A stretch of 64,000 nt of DNA from Lomentospora prolificans (Eukaryota > Ascomycota > Sordariomycetes > Microascales > Microascaceae): the NCBI GenBank assembly GCA_029532625.1, contig JARFXM010000004.1, positions 1,426,001 through 1,490,000 on the forward strand, in the 5' to 3' direction. Of the stretch, positions 26,324-38,500 are shown in pieces. The translations under genes were made by a program, and so were the position numbers. How positions within the stretch are numbered: position 1 is the first letter of the stretch; every line of letters starts with the position of its first letter. The notes below the pieces were generated by a model. It saw only the letters and a program-made list of their open reading frames with translations. It searched no databases and was not told the DNA's origin.

Positions 26324-28872
26324 CTCGGGGAGTGGATAGCGGTTTTAGATCATGAGGGGCGTTCGGATGAATGATGTCGCGCCGAAGGTGAATGGCGTTC
26401 GGATTGGATGGTGCCGCAAGGGTGAAATAGAGTATTGTTGATGCCAGGGTGAGGTCGCCTGATAGCTACTCGTCAGTATCGATGGAAGAAAAAAAAAAAA
26501 GGAAGAACAGGAGAGAGAGTCTTGAGCGAAGTCGGGGCCGAAGGGACGATGCGAGAATAAAGACTAACGAGCTTTCAGTGTTTGGAATGGATGGAAGTCG
26601 CGAAAAATAAGGAATCGATGGCACGTTTGGTCAAGTAGGAATTAGAGGAGAAAAAAAAGGAGCGTAAAAGGAAAGTCGAAAAGGGCTGAAGAACAAAAGG
26701 AAGAAAACGTTGTGAGGGATCGAGTTCGGCTTGCTAAAAGCCTTCGGGCGTGGATTGCCTCGCGTTCAAGTTGGAGACGATTGGAGATGTTGCCTTAGTA
26801 CGACGGAAGGAGCAGTTGGGCGCAGGGAATTTTCCGTTGCCAAGCGTGAATACATCAGCCTCGTGTATCAGCCAATTAAAATGCAAGAAGTCAAATAAGT
26901 ACTTGGTACTTCATAAATTGATGAAACAACACGCGATTGTCCAGGAGAGATAGTGAGGGATGAGTACACTGAGACTTCCTGTCGTTTTGGGGAGTGAGCA
27001 GTAGGCTTCAGCCGGTGTCAGCTGCATAATGAGAAATTCCATCGCATGGCGTGGGACAAGACATGGAACCACAACACTTCATTGATGTGGCGCCGCCCAT
27101 GCTGCACTACCAAATGACCATATCAGGATGTGCGACAAATGCATCCGCTTCAAGCCAGCACAGTTGACATAGGATAGATTGAACAATTGGAATGCTAATC
27201 TCGAATCAGCGGAGGTCTCACCCATTGGGCGCATATTATACAGTGGTACCATCCAAACGTCAGTGCCGTATAAACCTAACTACGAGAGAGGGAAGTCGGC
27301 CGGGAGGGATGTCTGAAAACAACCACGGCTGTTAGATACCATGGTTCCGATTGGAGCAAGTATGAGGCAATCTACACAAAATGCAGCACCAAAGCCATCG
27401 CGCAGAGGCCGAGGAGAACCTAGCATCCCCACATTCTATCCACGATGAGACCTCCAGATCCACATAAGTTACACCATTGATGATGCTCGAAATAAAGTAG
27501 AACGAGCAAAGGCTTCTTCTAGTGATGTTCAAGGCCAAAGTGATAAGCGTGAGTCATTTGAATAATGACTCTACGCATTTTTTTTCTGGCCAGCTCGGCA
27601 GTTCAGAAACTGGTAGGCAAGAGATGCAAGTCATTGTGGACATAAAAAGCGGCTCATTCAGGCCATCTATTCCATGACGTCTTCTTTTTTTTTTCTTCTC
27701 CATCCGAGCAATCGAGGCAAGTTTACTCTTCCGTCATCCGAGAGACATGATAGCTTCCCCCTCCTCACTCCCCCACGCCACGCCCAGACACCAACTAGAT
27801 AATATTAGACTACTTTCAACATCTGCCACGCACTTAGTCGTGGAGTAAAAGGGTCTCGATCTGCAAATCGTAGCTGCAGGTCATAAACATAACCCCCAGG
27901 CTAGCGGATTACGCCATATCAGGGTCCTCTGTCGAATACCTGCAAGACCAACCAAACGCCGAACGCCCACTGGCACACCTGGACACGCAGCAAGAGAACT
28001 TGACTTGAGAGCCGGGCTGTGGTGTCAATTGGTCTACGGCGTCCCAATACCGTGCTAGAAATCGCACTTGATAAGCAAACCAAGCCCAAAGAGGAAGGAA
28101 GACCAATCGACTGAGCCTTGTAAAGTTGGGGACCATCCGGAACCCCCACAATCGGGAGAGGAACAGTGGAAGAAAGACGAAACGGCCCGGTCTCGGTACG
28201 CCAGGCTGTCTGGCTGGCTGGCGACACGCATCAATCGATCAGTATTTTAGCCACCATAGGTACCGAATCAGTGGAGCTTTCAGTGCCAGAATACTTTTCC
28301 TTGCCTGGCCACTGTAGTCAGCACCGTTTAACCCTGGAACCTACTTAGTGGCCCCAAGGGCTGGCCAGCTGGCAGACCCTTCCATTTTCCCAGTGTCTCA
28401 GCAGTCTCTAACCTAGAACACTCCCCATCTCTCGCGTCGTGCATCCACACTTTGACTTTTTACCCTGGCAAGTTCTGCGCAAGTCATCGTCGTTCTCGTC
28501 ATTCGAGCCTGTCCTCCGACAGACACCACCCCGTCAACGTCAACTCATATATATATATATATATATATACATATCTGCTGCATCAACCTACTCTTTTTTC
28601 TTGTGCATCCACATCCCCGACCAGCCTCGTTGTTCTCTTCTTCCACCCTCCGCATTCTCTTGTCTCACTACCTGATACCCATTGATAAAATTATTATTTT
28701 TTTCCCCCAGCACCCTTGGAGCATCTCCCCCACGCTACCGCTCCCTCACTCGCCCTATCACCGCGTGTGCAACGCCTGGGTGAGCTCAGACAAGCAAGTC
28801 TTTCGGACATCTTCTATTGGTAGAGACAGTCGCGCACTTTGGAGCATCGTTGCCAAACTTCTTCCATCGACC
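26324..28872. other. Divergent promoter region between THO2 and the MET2-like gene
   Basis: No gene seen. A purine-rich stretch (26480-26720) adjoins the THO2 start and probably forms its leader. A GGCTGGCTGGC element sits at 28212-28222, an (AT)n tract at 28547-28569, and pyrimidine-rich leader-like DNA covers about 28570-28870 before the MET2-like ATG. Confidence 0.55.
28547..28569. repeat. (AT)n microsatellite upstream of the MET2-like gene
   Basis: An uninterrupted run of 23 alternating A and T bases, about 300 bp upstream of the MET2-like start codon, within or near its promoter or leader. Such tracts are length-variable and unstack easily; any regulatory role is inference. Confidence 0.95.
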
Positions 28873-30891
28873 ATGGTTGAGGGAACTACACCCGAGGTCA
28901 GCCGGAACGGTAGATACGGTCAGTACAACCTATCCTCACTGTCACGAATTTCTCTTTCTCTTTCTTTTTTTTATTCTTCTTTTACCCTTTTCGCACACTT
29001 TTCCCCTTGCCATGTGCTGCTGTCGTACACCGCATATCTCTGTTTCTGTATTGTTTTTTGCCCCTCCCCCTCTTTCCGATTCCGGCGCCATCTGCGATGA
29101 CGTAAGGTGGTGGATGAGGGAGAGAAGAAAAAAAAAAAACCCCTGTCGAGATGCCCCACGACGCTCAATTGAGCTTTGAGTCGAGTGACTGAGTGGCTAT
29201 ATGGCCTTTCTATGTAAAGTCAAAACTGCTATACACCTATGTTCATACAATTGTCCCCCTCCCATAATACCGTCCCCGCGCTTGCCTGTTGAAAGGAATA
29301 GTGGCTGAATACTTCCAAGAAAGAATCCGCTCCGAACCCGAGAATCCATTCGCAGCTCTCATCCCCGAGCAAGAAATCGCCATAGTCCCATCGTTTACGC
29401 TCGAGTCCGGTGTAACTCTTTACAATGTGCCCGTCGCATATACTACGAGAGGCCAATTGTCGCCCAACAGGGACAATGCAATGGTTATTTGTCACGCTCT
29501 GACGGGCAGCTCTGATGTGGCCGATTGGTGGGGCCCCTTGCTGGGAGGTCCGGGGAGAGCGTTTGATATCTCGAGGTTCTTCATAGTGTGCCTCAACGCC
29601 CTCGGCAGTCCTTATGGAACTGCTAGCCCGGTTACCAGCAAGGACAACGACCCCAAGAAAGGCCACTACGGCCCCGAATTTCCGCTGACAACTATCAGAG
29701 ATGATGTCAAGTGAGTCGCCCAGCGAGAGTATCGGGCGGACGGGCCACAACGCTATTGCCGAAACTGACACTAACTTTTTTCCTTTCAACCTTAGCCTCC
29801 ACAAGCTCATTCTTGACGATCTGGGGGTTCGCCAAGTCGCCGCCGTCATCGGCGGATCCCTCGGTGGTATGTTCGTTCTAGAGTGGGCCTACCTTGGCAA
29901 GGAGTACATTCGGTCCATAGTACCAATCGCGACCTCGAGCCGGCATAGCGCATGGTGTATAAGCTGGGGAGAGGCCCAGCGGCAGAGTATCTACGCTGAT
30001 CCCAAATACGACGACGGCTACTACTCATTCGACGACCCCCCTTCGACCGGTTTAGGTGCGGCCCGCATGGCGGCTCTCCTCACTTACCGCAGCCGAAATT
30101 CGTTTGAGGCTCGCTTTGGGCGCAATATTCCAGATCCGTCGAAGAGGCAGACCATCCGGGAGCTTCCCCGGCCGTCTACCCCGTCGGAGGCTCATTTTCA
30201 CATTCATAACGATGGCCACAAGATACGGCGAAATCCTCTTTCTCGCCAGAGTAGTAACGGCGATAGCAAAGACGGTAATACAGAGAGACCGGCAAACGGT
30301 GCTAACGGCACCAATGGCACGAGCAACCCCCCTGCAAATGCAAATGGCAACACGGGGTTCTCAGCATCCGCCGATCCCCAATTCCACGGACCCAAGAAGG
30401 AATCTCTTACCGGAGGAGATAGCATGCCCACGTCGACGTATTTCTCGGCGCAGTCGTACCTGCGGTACCAGGGCCAAAAGTTTGTGAAGCGTTTCGACTC
30501 CAACTGCTATATTGCAATGACTAGGAAACTCGATACACACGACGTATCTCGCGGGCGTGCCGACACAATCGCGGAAGCGCTCGGAATGATTGAGCAGCCA
30601 ACCTTAGTCCTCGGTATTGAAAGTGACGGGCTTTTCACGTTTGCCGAGCAAGAGGAGCTAGCTGCGCATATCAAGAACGCACGGCTCGAAAGGATTGTCA
30701 GTTCAGAAGGACACGACGCTTTCCTGCTGCAATTCGAGCAGGTAAACAATTACATCCTCGACTTTCTAAAGGAGGCTCTTCCCGACATTATGGAGAAGGA
30801 AGGCGAAGCGATTGCGTCTGCTAGTGTAGGCGAGATGACCAAGTCAAGCACGTTTGGCGAAGCTGAAGTTGGAGACCTGACTGCTTGGTAG
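28873..30891 (+). CDS. MET2: Homoserine O-acetyltransferase (MetX/Met2 family)
   Basis: Catalyses acetyl-CoA plus L-homoserine to O-acetylhomoserine, an early committed step toward methionine. Exons 28873-28918, 29296-29710 and 29796-30891, giving 518 residues. Junctions restore GGA (Gly) and AAC (Asn). Alpha/beta-hydrolase fold marks: NAMVICHALTGSSDVADWWG, LNALGSPYGTASPVT, and the nucleophile elbow IGGSLGGMFVLEW with Ser175. The acid is probably Asp431 in GIESDGLF and the base His460 in SEGHDAFLL. The conserved FDSNCYIAMTRKLDTHDVSRGR precedes the acid. Between the N-terminal catalytic half and that block lies a hydrophilic insertion (about 270-360) rich in Asn, Gly, Ser and Thr, of the kind seen in fungal Met2 proteins. 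Intron 1 (377 nt) is long for this window and follows only 15 codons. The gene stands alone, not in a pathway cluster. Confidence 0.93.
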
Positions 30892-32785
30892 GCGTGGAGT
30901 GCCTTCTCTCTGTTTTCTCTCTTTCTTTTTGTGGTGTCCATCTCCAGAGTATACTTGGGCGCAATAGATTCCGTCTTACAGCAAAGAAGCAAGTGGGTTT
31001 TGCATCCTTCTATCCATGTGAACGCTTGTGATCAGTATCGAAGACCAAAAGCAGTCTCGGTGGTGTTCAAAGTAGGGAGCCTGCGAAGAGTGAATCCGTG
31101 CGTCCCACCCTTCTCAATGGCTAGCATCCTACCCAGCTCCTAGGCATTACCGCCTATGGTCGGCTTGTTATTCATCATGCATCATGCAGGCCGTACAGTA
31201 GCGCGGATGCGTTGTGCTACCTATCTAGATGCGCGGATTTGTGATCGTTAGAAGGCACATGCGACTCGACAGATGGGCGTGGTCCGGCTGGCCCTTCCAG
31301 GAACTCGCGAATACGTCGGACTTGCGCGACGGAAATAATTCGTGGCCAGCAGCCTTTCTTTTTTTTTTCTTTTTTCTTTCTTCCCTTTTTATCCTGGGCT
31401 CGTAGGCATCTCGTAATAATAGAACCCACCATAACCGTCCAGTTTCAACAAGTATTGATGATTCTACTACGTGGCGACGGGGCTGGCCATCCTGTAAACC
31501 ACACACAGTCTGAACGCCGCGTGAACCCATCTTGCAGCTAGCTTGGGGGTAGCCAGCCATCAAACCCCACGTGGGAGATCTCCCTCCACTGAGCCCGATG
31601 CTCTCTCTCTTGCCCCAGCGAGCTGGTCGTGCCGCGGGAGAGAAACCCCGGAGGCGCGCGCGCGTTACACAGGGAAAACAAAGGGGGTGATATACCTCCG
31701 ACGCAGGAAGGCTGCCGGGCGCGGGTTTTCTCTGTGTCCTCATACGTTGGATCGCTGATGGGGGGGTTTACGGATGCTTGGTGGGGGAGGAGGCAGGGCA
31801 CATGAGGCTCTTTATGCTGTCGTGATGCTCGGAGCTCTTTCCCATTATGATAGATACGATGTGATGTTCAAGGAGACATCGCGCAATGCGGGCCTGTGAC
31901 GAATCTGGTTTTGAGAGAACACGCAAAAAGAAAGACAGAAAGACAAAAAAAAGAAAAAAACATACAACACCGAGGATTCGCTGGTCGTCACCGACCCAAC
32001 TACTAGTTCGGCGCTTCGCAGCTTGTGCGCAGGGGAGCGGACGGGACCCTCAATTTTCTGCGAGCTATGGCCGTATGTACTGGCAAAGCTGATCTAAACG
32101 CCCTATATCCTTATTCTTACATCGGGAGATTAGCTCGAGCTCGGCTGCCGATGAGAGCTGCTAGCGTTGTGCTGCGAGTGGAACGGTGCCGAAGGAGGGT
32201 CCTCTTCGCGTTATCCCGAGACCAACGGTAGCACCTATGGTTTGTGGATGGCTCGGTCGGGCAGACGAGAGATTGCACATGGACAACACATTTGGTTTCC
32301 TAGACACTGATGTAAACGTGCAAGGTCGAGGTCGAGGCTGTTACTATCAAGAAGGAATCGAGAAAAGAAAAAGTTTGTATTCTTACAAGCCAACGAAACA
32401 AACGAGCGAGGCTATGCTTGTGACTCCTTGGCAATCATAATATTTACATGCAATCCGACACCGTAGAACGTCATCCTCCCCCAAAGGAATGTTTCTACTC
32501 CCACAGAGAGACGTAAAAAGAAAAAGAAAAGAGAAAAAAAAGAGAAAAAGGAAAAAAAAAAAAAAAAAAAAAAAGAAAATGAGAAGCTCCCCCATGGCTC
32601 ATCAACAGCCAGGTCCTGCTGCTAAATGAATGAATGCCCACCTTGTCAAGGTAGGCTTAGCTCTCTGCGACCATCTCGACAATCGCGCATAGCTACACGC
32701 CGTACCATCTCTTTCTGAATGGCTTCTTCCTTCGTTTTTGTTTTTCTCGTCTCCGGAACTCCATTCCAGTCTGCATTTTCTTAAC
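30892..32785. other. Intergenic between convergent MET2-like and GRAM-VASt genes
   Basis: No gene seen. It contains pyrimidine-rich tracts (30900-30945, 31360-31395), a GCGCGCGCG stretch near 31654 and an A-rich segment with an A23 run at 32552-32574. A 172-codon minus frame (31225-31743) has no domain and biased, low-complexity ends. Confidence 0.55.
32552..32574. repeat. A23 homopolymer
   Basis: Pure run of 23 A residues in an A/G-rich stretch (32515-32580), about 210 bp downstream of the GRAM-VASt stop codon when read on the minus strand, where it appears as poly-T. It may be part of that gene's 3' region. Confidence 0.95.
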
Positions 32786-35700
32786 TTACACAGGTGTCTT
32801 CTTGCCCATCATATCCTTTAGGACCTTGAGCTTCTCTTCCGTTATGCGAATCGCCTCTTCAACCTCGCGCGCATCCATTCTTTCCTCCCTCATTTTTTCC
32901 TCTACTGTCCGCGGCTCCACCACACGCTTTCGTACGGGAGAGTCGCTGTTCGCGCCGAGCCTGTCGAGACCCACCCTCTCCTCAAGCCACTCCCACAGCT
33001 CGCTCTCCTCGCGTCTCCACATCTCCTCGTACGCAACGAGGCGGTCGGGGTACCCATAGGGGCCCAGGAGTCTGTCGTCGTAGCCGCCTCGGCCCCGGGA
33101 ATTGTATCCGTTAAAGCCGAATCCGAACCAAGCCGCGACTAAGAGACCAACGAGGAGGCCGTAAACGACGTTGCCTGTGAGGATTGGCTGAAGTATGTCG
33201 AGGATGGGTTCCAATATACTTCGGACGGGTTCCAGAATACCCCAGCTGCGCTGTGTCGACGGTTTAGGCGTTTGAGTATCGACAGCGTTGGTCGGTTGTA
33301 GAGCCTTGGTCTTGCGACCCTTCTTGGTCTTCTTCTGAGCGGGTCCCGCCCCTGGGCGGCTCTCAAGGGATGCCCTGAGGGCCGCGAAGAGCTCCCGGCA
33401 ATAGCTCATCTGTCCGTCTTTAGCGCCATTTTCAATTGGGCCTGTGGGAATTGTTTGGTCAGTCACCTAGAGAGCCATGGAATCGCATGCAAACAATGGA
33501 AGATATGGTAGTACCTTTGATCCAGCTCTTGCCGGACCACTCGATAGTGCAGTTAACCTGCACCCGAGTCTGGTTTTTTTCGGCCCAGGTGAGACAATAC
33601 TTCGTCTTCACGGTAAAGACGTTGCCGCTCGGGACATCGGGATTGTTAGTCGTGGCGCTGATGCTCACCGCCTTATCCCAATCTAGGGAGTCGACGGACT
33701 CGGAGATGAGGCAGCGAGTCTGTTTCGGTCCTATACCGCCGGAAAGGGGCCGAACATAAGAGAACGACCGTTCGGTGCGGTCACTGCTCAGTCCCCGCCT
33801 ATCGTCCATCTGCAAATCTGTGCACTTCTGGTTCTCCGTGAGGAATTTGGAGATCCAGGTGGGTGACTGCGAGCCAAAAATCATGCTAAAGACTTGGCCC
33901 AGAGGTGCCGGGATGACCTCGTCTCCGACGACTTTATCGTAATGAGTCGCCGAATCCCCGCATTCCGTAGGTGGGTGGGTGAGCGGGCCCGGGAAGTCGG
34001 CAGAGGCGGTGCCGTTGGCTGCTGCGTCTTTTCCAGGTGACTCGGTGGGTGAGCCGTTTGCTGTAACCGCCCCGGAAGTCTTTCTAGCAACCGCCTTCTC
34101 CCCATCGCCTCCGTCGCCAGTGCTTATATCGGTGGCTTGGGTGGCATCCGGAATGTCGGCGCTCTCGTCGTCCTCGTCGTAAATATCGTCATCGCTCTCA
34201 TCCTCAGATCCTGAAACGCTGTGGTCGTCATGGTTTGCTGACACGCCAGCCTCGTCATCTATCCTTTCGGTCTTGTCTCCTCCCGGGCCTTCCAAACGTA
34301 TCCCGTTAAGAGTGCTTTGAAGTTTGGGGTGTCCAAGCTGCCAAATCTTGATAATGAGATCGTACGTAGCGTCCCTGTTCGTGAAGCTAGCAAATATGTG
34401 TTTGTTGTGTAGTGTAGATATCATCAGCCCGTTCTTAAACAAGAGCGCAGTGCTCCTCTTCTCCACAGAAACAATTTCATCAAAGCTCAAAACCAGCGTC
34501 GTGACCCATCCAAGAATGTTGCTGCTGAAGCAAAGATGGCCTTCAGACACGTACAAACGACCGTGGGCGAGAATTTCCCTTTGCAGGGCGCAGCTATAAT
34601 CCTCGATGAGGTAGTCGTCATCGGGGACACTCTTGAAAAAGCTATGGAAGTCACGATTGCGTTTCTTGCTGGCGATGGCGAACCCCGTAAGCTTGGGGAC
34701 GCTTTGATTGCCTCGTGGGTGGGCAAAGGAAGCATTCGCGGCAACAATCGCCGCTCCTATAGTAGTCCCCGTGCGCTCCGTGTTAGCGGTGTAGCCAGTC
34801 GCCGTCGAACTCCCACGCTTACGTCGTCGGCCGATCGCACTCCTGACACTACCGCTTCGACGGGAACCGGACAGCCCCGAGATTTCATCCGTGAAGCTAT
34901 ATGCTGGTGGGGTCGTCTTGTCGCTATCTAGCGGCGCGGGATGGTCGTACAAGGACTGTGATCTCGTGTGAGAATGGTCATCCGTCGACGAAGCGTCATG
35001 ATGAAAATGGTGAAACGATGGGCTAGGTTCCACCGGAGTGGACTCCGAGCGCGTGCGGGCGCCGTCACCCATTTGCTCTTGGGTTTCGGGGGTGACCGCG
35101 GTTGGGGTAGGTGCGTCTAGAGCCGGGTCGGACAACCCAAGCTGGCTGAGGCTCAGATCGCCTGTACCCAATGTCTTGACGGCCGGTTCCTTCTTTTCTT
35201 CCGTCTGGTCCTCTGGCACCTCGCGAGCTAGGGCTTTAACCTCGACACCGCTATCAGCCTGATCTGGTTCCCGTTGCTGATCCTTGGTCAGTGCCGGAAC
35301 ACCGCTCTTGGCACCCTTACCGCCACCGCCCGGGCCGATGGTGGTGTTTTGTATACTGCTGCTCAAGGTTGTGGCAGCAGTCTGGGCCGCCGAGATGACG
35401 GATGAGAAGAAACCCGACGATGGCGTCGCGGGACCAGGACCCACGGCGGAGTGTTCGGGAGTGGGACTAAGGGGCACGATAGTTGTATTAGAGAGCTTGC
35501 TCGGCCCTGCACTTCCTGATCGAAGTCGGCGGTGCGTGTTCATGCCATTCGGCGAGGAATTGGTGCTACTTGTCGGACGCGGAGGTGGGCTACCAGTCTC
35601 TGAGTGGGCCTGCTTGCCGCCAAGTAATCTGGAGGAGAAGTGGGTAGGCTCCGTGGGTGTCGGGGGAGTGTTGACGATCGCTGGCCCGTAGGAGTCGGTA

Positions 35701-36821
35701 CTAGGCGGTGTTTCGGGGCGGGAGCTGGTATCTAGCAGCTTGGGCTGCACACGCTGAGGTTTAGTATGTGTCTGGGGTTTGGAGGATGGCGGATCGTCGT
35801 AGGTCGGTGGCAGTTCGTGGTGGGCTTCGGAGTCTTCTTCAGGGGTAGAAATGAGCGAGTTTCGCTCCGGGCTTGAGCTTTTCGCCAGGTTGGAGTTGCT
35901 CTTCTTCGACCGGAAGATGTTCTTTATCCTGCCACCGGGGGACGTGGATCTTCGGGCAATGGGGTCGGGGGGGAGGAGAGAAGGCTGAGTTCGAGATCTC
36001 CGGGATTCCGAGTCGACTGAGCCTGAGCGCTCGCTTGAGGGCGCTGATGTTTTGGAGGCGGGCTCAACGGAGGCAACATCCGACGATTGTAGGTCGGCTG
36101 GATTCAAGGATGTCGGCCGGGACAGGCGAGAGGAATTGGAAGGTTCGAAGTTGGAAGCAGATCTGCGTCGTCTGTGATCAAAGCTAGGAGGTTAAAAAAA
36201 TCATTCAATTGTGGGCGGGAGGGTCGGGTAGTGTGTAGTGTTGTCAACATGGGCGGGTGGAAGGGACCCCTGTCGTGTTGCAATTCGCAAAGGCTTGGTC
36301 CCAGGCGCAGTCAGGTTCAAGGTGTAAGAGATTGCGAGGTTTCGATCCGATTCAGGGTTTGTTCAAGGAGGCTACTGGCCGAACCGGCATGATGAGGTGC
36401 CTTTATTCTTGAGAGACACTCAAATACATGACGTCGGGAAAAGGGCGGGGAGACATAGCTGGCTAGTCCAAGTGGATAGCTTGCTTGGCGTAGATTCGGG
36501 GACCACTCCGCAGAAATGAAGGGATAACTAACGGTACGGTCCTCGAGGGAAAGGAAAAGCAAAAAGACCGCAGGTGGAAACAAGGCTGAAGAGGATAGGC
36601 TCATCAAGTTCTCAATTTTTCTCAGGCTCATGGTCGGCAATAGCGGAGAGCCAGCCAGACTCGAGGCACTCAAAGAGAGCTTTGAGCGCCAGCCAGCGGG
36701 CGGGACAAAGGGCCTTGGGGCGGCAGTTAATTAAGGAAAACAAGACTACTCACGAACTAGCGCTATCAGCTGCGGCGCCTGAATTGAATGACGGGGCGGT
36801 TTTCCCGTCGTCGTCGGCCAT
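32786..36821 (-). CDS. GRAM-VASt (StART-like) membrane-contact-site sterol transfer protein
   Basis: Resembles the yeast Lam/Ltc family, ER-anchored proteins that move sterol at ER contacts with plasma membrane, vacuole or mitochondria. Three exons: 36821-36754, 36183-33515 and 33441-32786, giving 1130 residues. Intron 1 (570 nt) ends in TTTTTTTAACCTCCTAG. Intron 2 joins SWIKG to PIENGAKDGQ, a conserved VASt stretch, using the CACAG acceptor; splicing at the nearer CTCTAG would hit a stop. Residues 1-500 are Ser/Pro-rich and disordered. GRAM lies at about 530-645 (FHSFFKSVPDDDYLIEDYSC, GRLYVSEGHLCFSSNILGW). An acidic linker (SEDESDDDIYDEDDESAD) precedes VASt at about 775-960 (TWISKFLTENQKCTDLQM, KTKYCLTWAEKNQTRVQVNC). 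One C-terminal membrane anchor (GNVVYGLLVGLLVAAWFGFG, about 1000) is followed by a coiled-coil-like tail. A single VASt domain makes it closer to Lam5/6 (Ltc1) than Lam2/4. Confidence 0.92.
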
Positions 36822-38481
36822 GGTTATAGCAGCTCGGTCGAGGATGGTGAGGTTAATAGAAGTGTCGTCACATTTATTCTGGGAATTGTTTGGGAATCAA
36901 GGTGTGTGGAGCGGGTGGCGGGAGGAGGATCAGGAGGATGAAGTTGGATTGATGGCGGATCTGACGTCGTCGGAGTTGCTGTTGTCATTGGGTGTTGATG
37001 GCTTGGTTGCTTGGGCCTCGCCTCGCCTGGCTTGGCCGGGTGGCTGGCCAGCAGTTACAGTTGCAGCAGGCATCACTTTTTCTCAGGCTGATGCTTGCTC
37101 CTACTCCTTTTAGCTGGGGCACATTCGTGGGCGAGACAACATGTCAGTGTGTTCCAAGGTTCCATTCTTGCACGACATCGAGTGGCACTCAGTGGCACTG
37201 GCAGCACCAGACAGCCAGCCAGGCAATGCCAACCTGTACCTTCGTATCTGGCACTTCAATCGCTCACCAAACCCGCCCTAGCGTCGGGGTTCAGTGTTAA
37301 TCGACCCGCTATTACGCAAGTGTCCACCAACGCTGGCCGCTACATTGTAACACATCCCTGCGCTGCTAGGGGTGGAATTCGTGCTCGCATCCTCACATGC
37401 TCGCTAATCCCTCGCATCTTCCTCGCATACGCGTATTGCTCGTATACCGATAACATACTGCTTCTTCCTTCCGTGGAAACGGACCAGTAATGCTCTTTCG
37501 GAGACACCTTTCCCGGTGTGTTGGGAACCCATCATCACTGTCAGCTTGGCCGCCCCGTGCCGCGGGGGTTTGAGATTTACCAGGTGCGGGGAAATATTGA
37601 TCTTTGCAAGTTGATGGCTAAACCGTCAAAGTTGGTGAACCCAAACAGGGTACCATTTTCCGAGTCTACGGATGTCTGTCTTAGAAACACTCCCGCTAAA
37701 ATCCATTGGATGGATTTCATCCGGTCACACAGGAAGGAGAAACAATCCCGGGAAACACACGAGATTCAAGGTGAGACTGGGGCCGTACCGGTGTCGATGC
37801 TGGCTGAGGAACGCACTCCAGGGTAGGATATAATGTGATTCCTCCATCCCTGACATGGGGTCTCCCGAAAGGACTGACTCCAATCAGAACCTTATCCAAT
37901 TCTCAACGGTCGTAATGAAGGCCTGCAAATCCCTTTTCTGCCAGGCTCCGATAACTGCTATCAATTGGAATGGAATCGCTCATTTTCTCATGATGCCCGT
38001 TCTGCCTAGTACATCTCAGCCTTTAAACATGCATCCGCCATCAATTGATGTGAGCATGACACAATCCAAAAAGTCACAGTACCAGTACGAAGGTACATGA
38101 TGCTTGCACGGGAAGAGACCATTGGATGCATTCATGACATGGACATGGAGCGCGCCGTATCTGTATGTCGGCTGCTGGCGGCTGTGAACACTCTCTATAT
38201 CAACCTTATGCAACATCATGATACATTGTACTTCATATGGATGCTGGGATCAAAGTGTACTTCAATACAATGTACCATACGCATTCTCTTTGCGAGAGAG
38301 GAACATCCGAAAATACATAGAGGTGGCGTAATATGACTTGCCTTTTTAGACTAGACCTTAGTAGTGTATATCGTCGCCCCCACTCTCAACTTCAACTTCC
38401 AACTGGACATTATCTCCCTCTTGGCATCGCCATCATTCGAGCTCTTATGACTTTGCTCCAAGTTTCGAGTGGAATGCGCCG
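36822..38481. other. Divergent promoter region, GRAM-VASt / Atg38-like genes
   Basis: No gene seen. Short TGGCTGGCC and GCCAGCCAGGC elements occur at about 37039 and 37214-37224. CT-rich DNA at 38380-38470 is probably the leader of the downstream gene and carries an overlapping upstream ORF. Confidence 0.55.
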
Positions 38482-38500
38482 ATGGAGTCCTCTCCCCTGA
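38474..38500 (+). promoter_or_regulatory. Upstream ORF overlapping the Atg38-like start codon
   Basis: An ATG eight bases before the main ATG opens an eight-codon frame (MRRWSPLP, then TGA) that ends 16 bases inside the main coding exon, in another frame. Its -3 base is G while the main start has C at -3, so scanning ribosomes might favour it. If the transcript begins upstream of 38474 it should reduce translation of the main frame. Confidence 0.55.
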
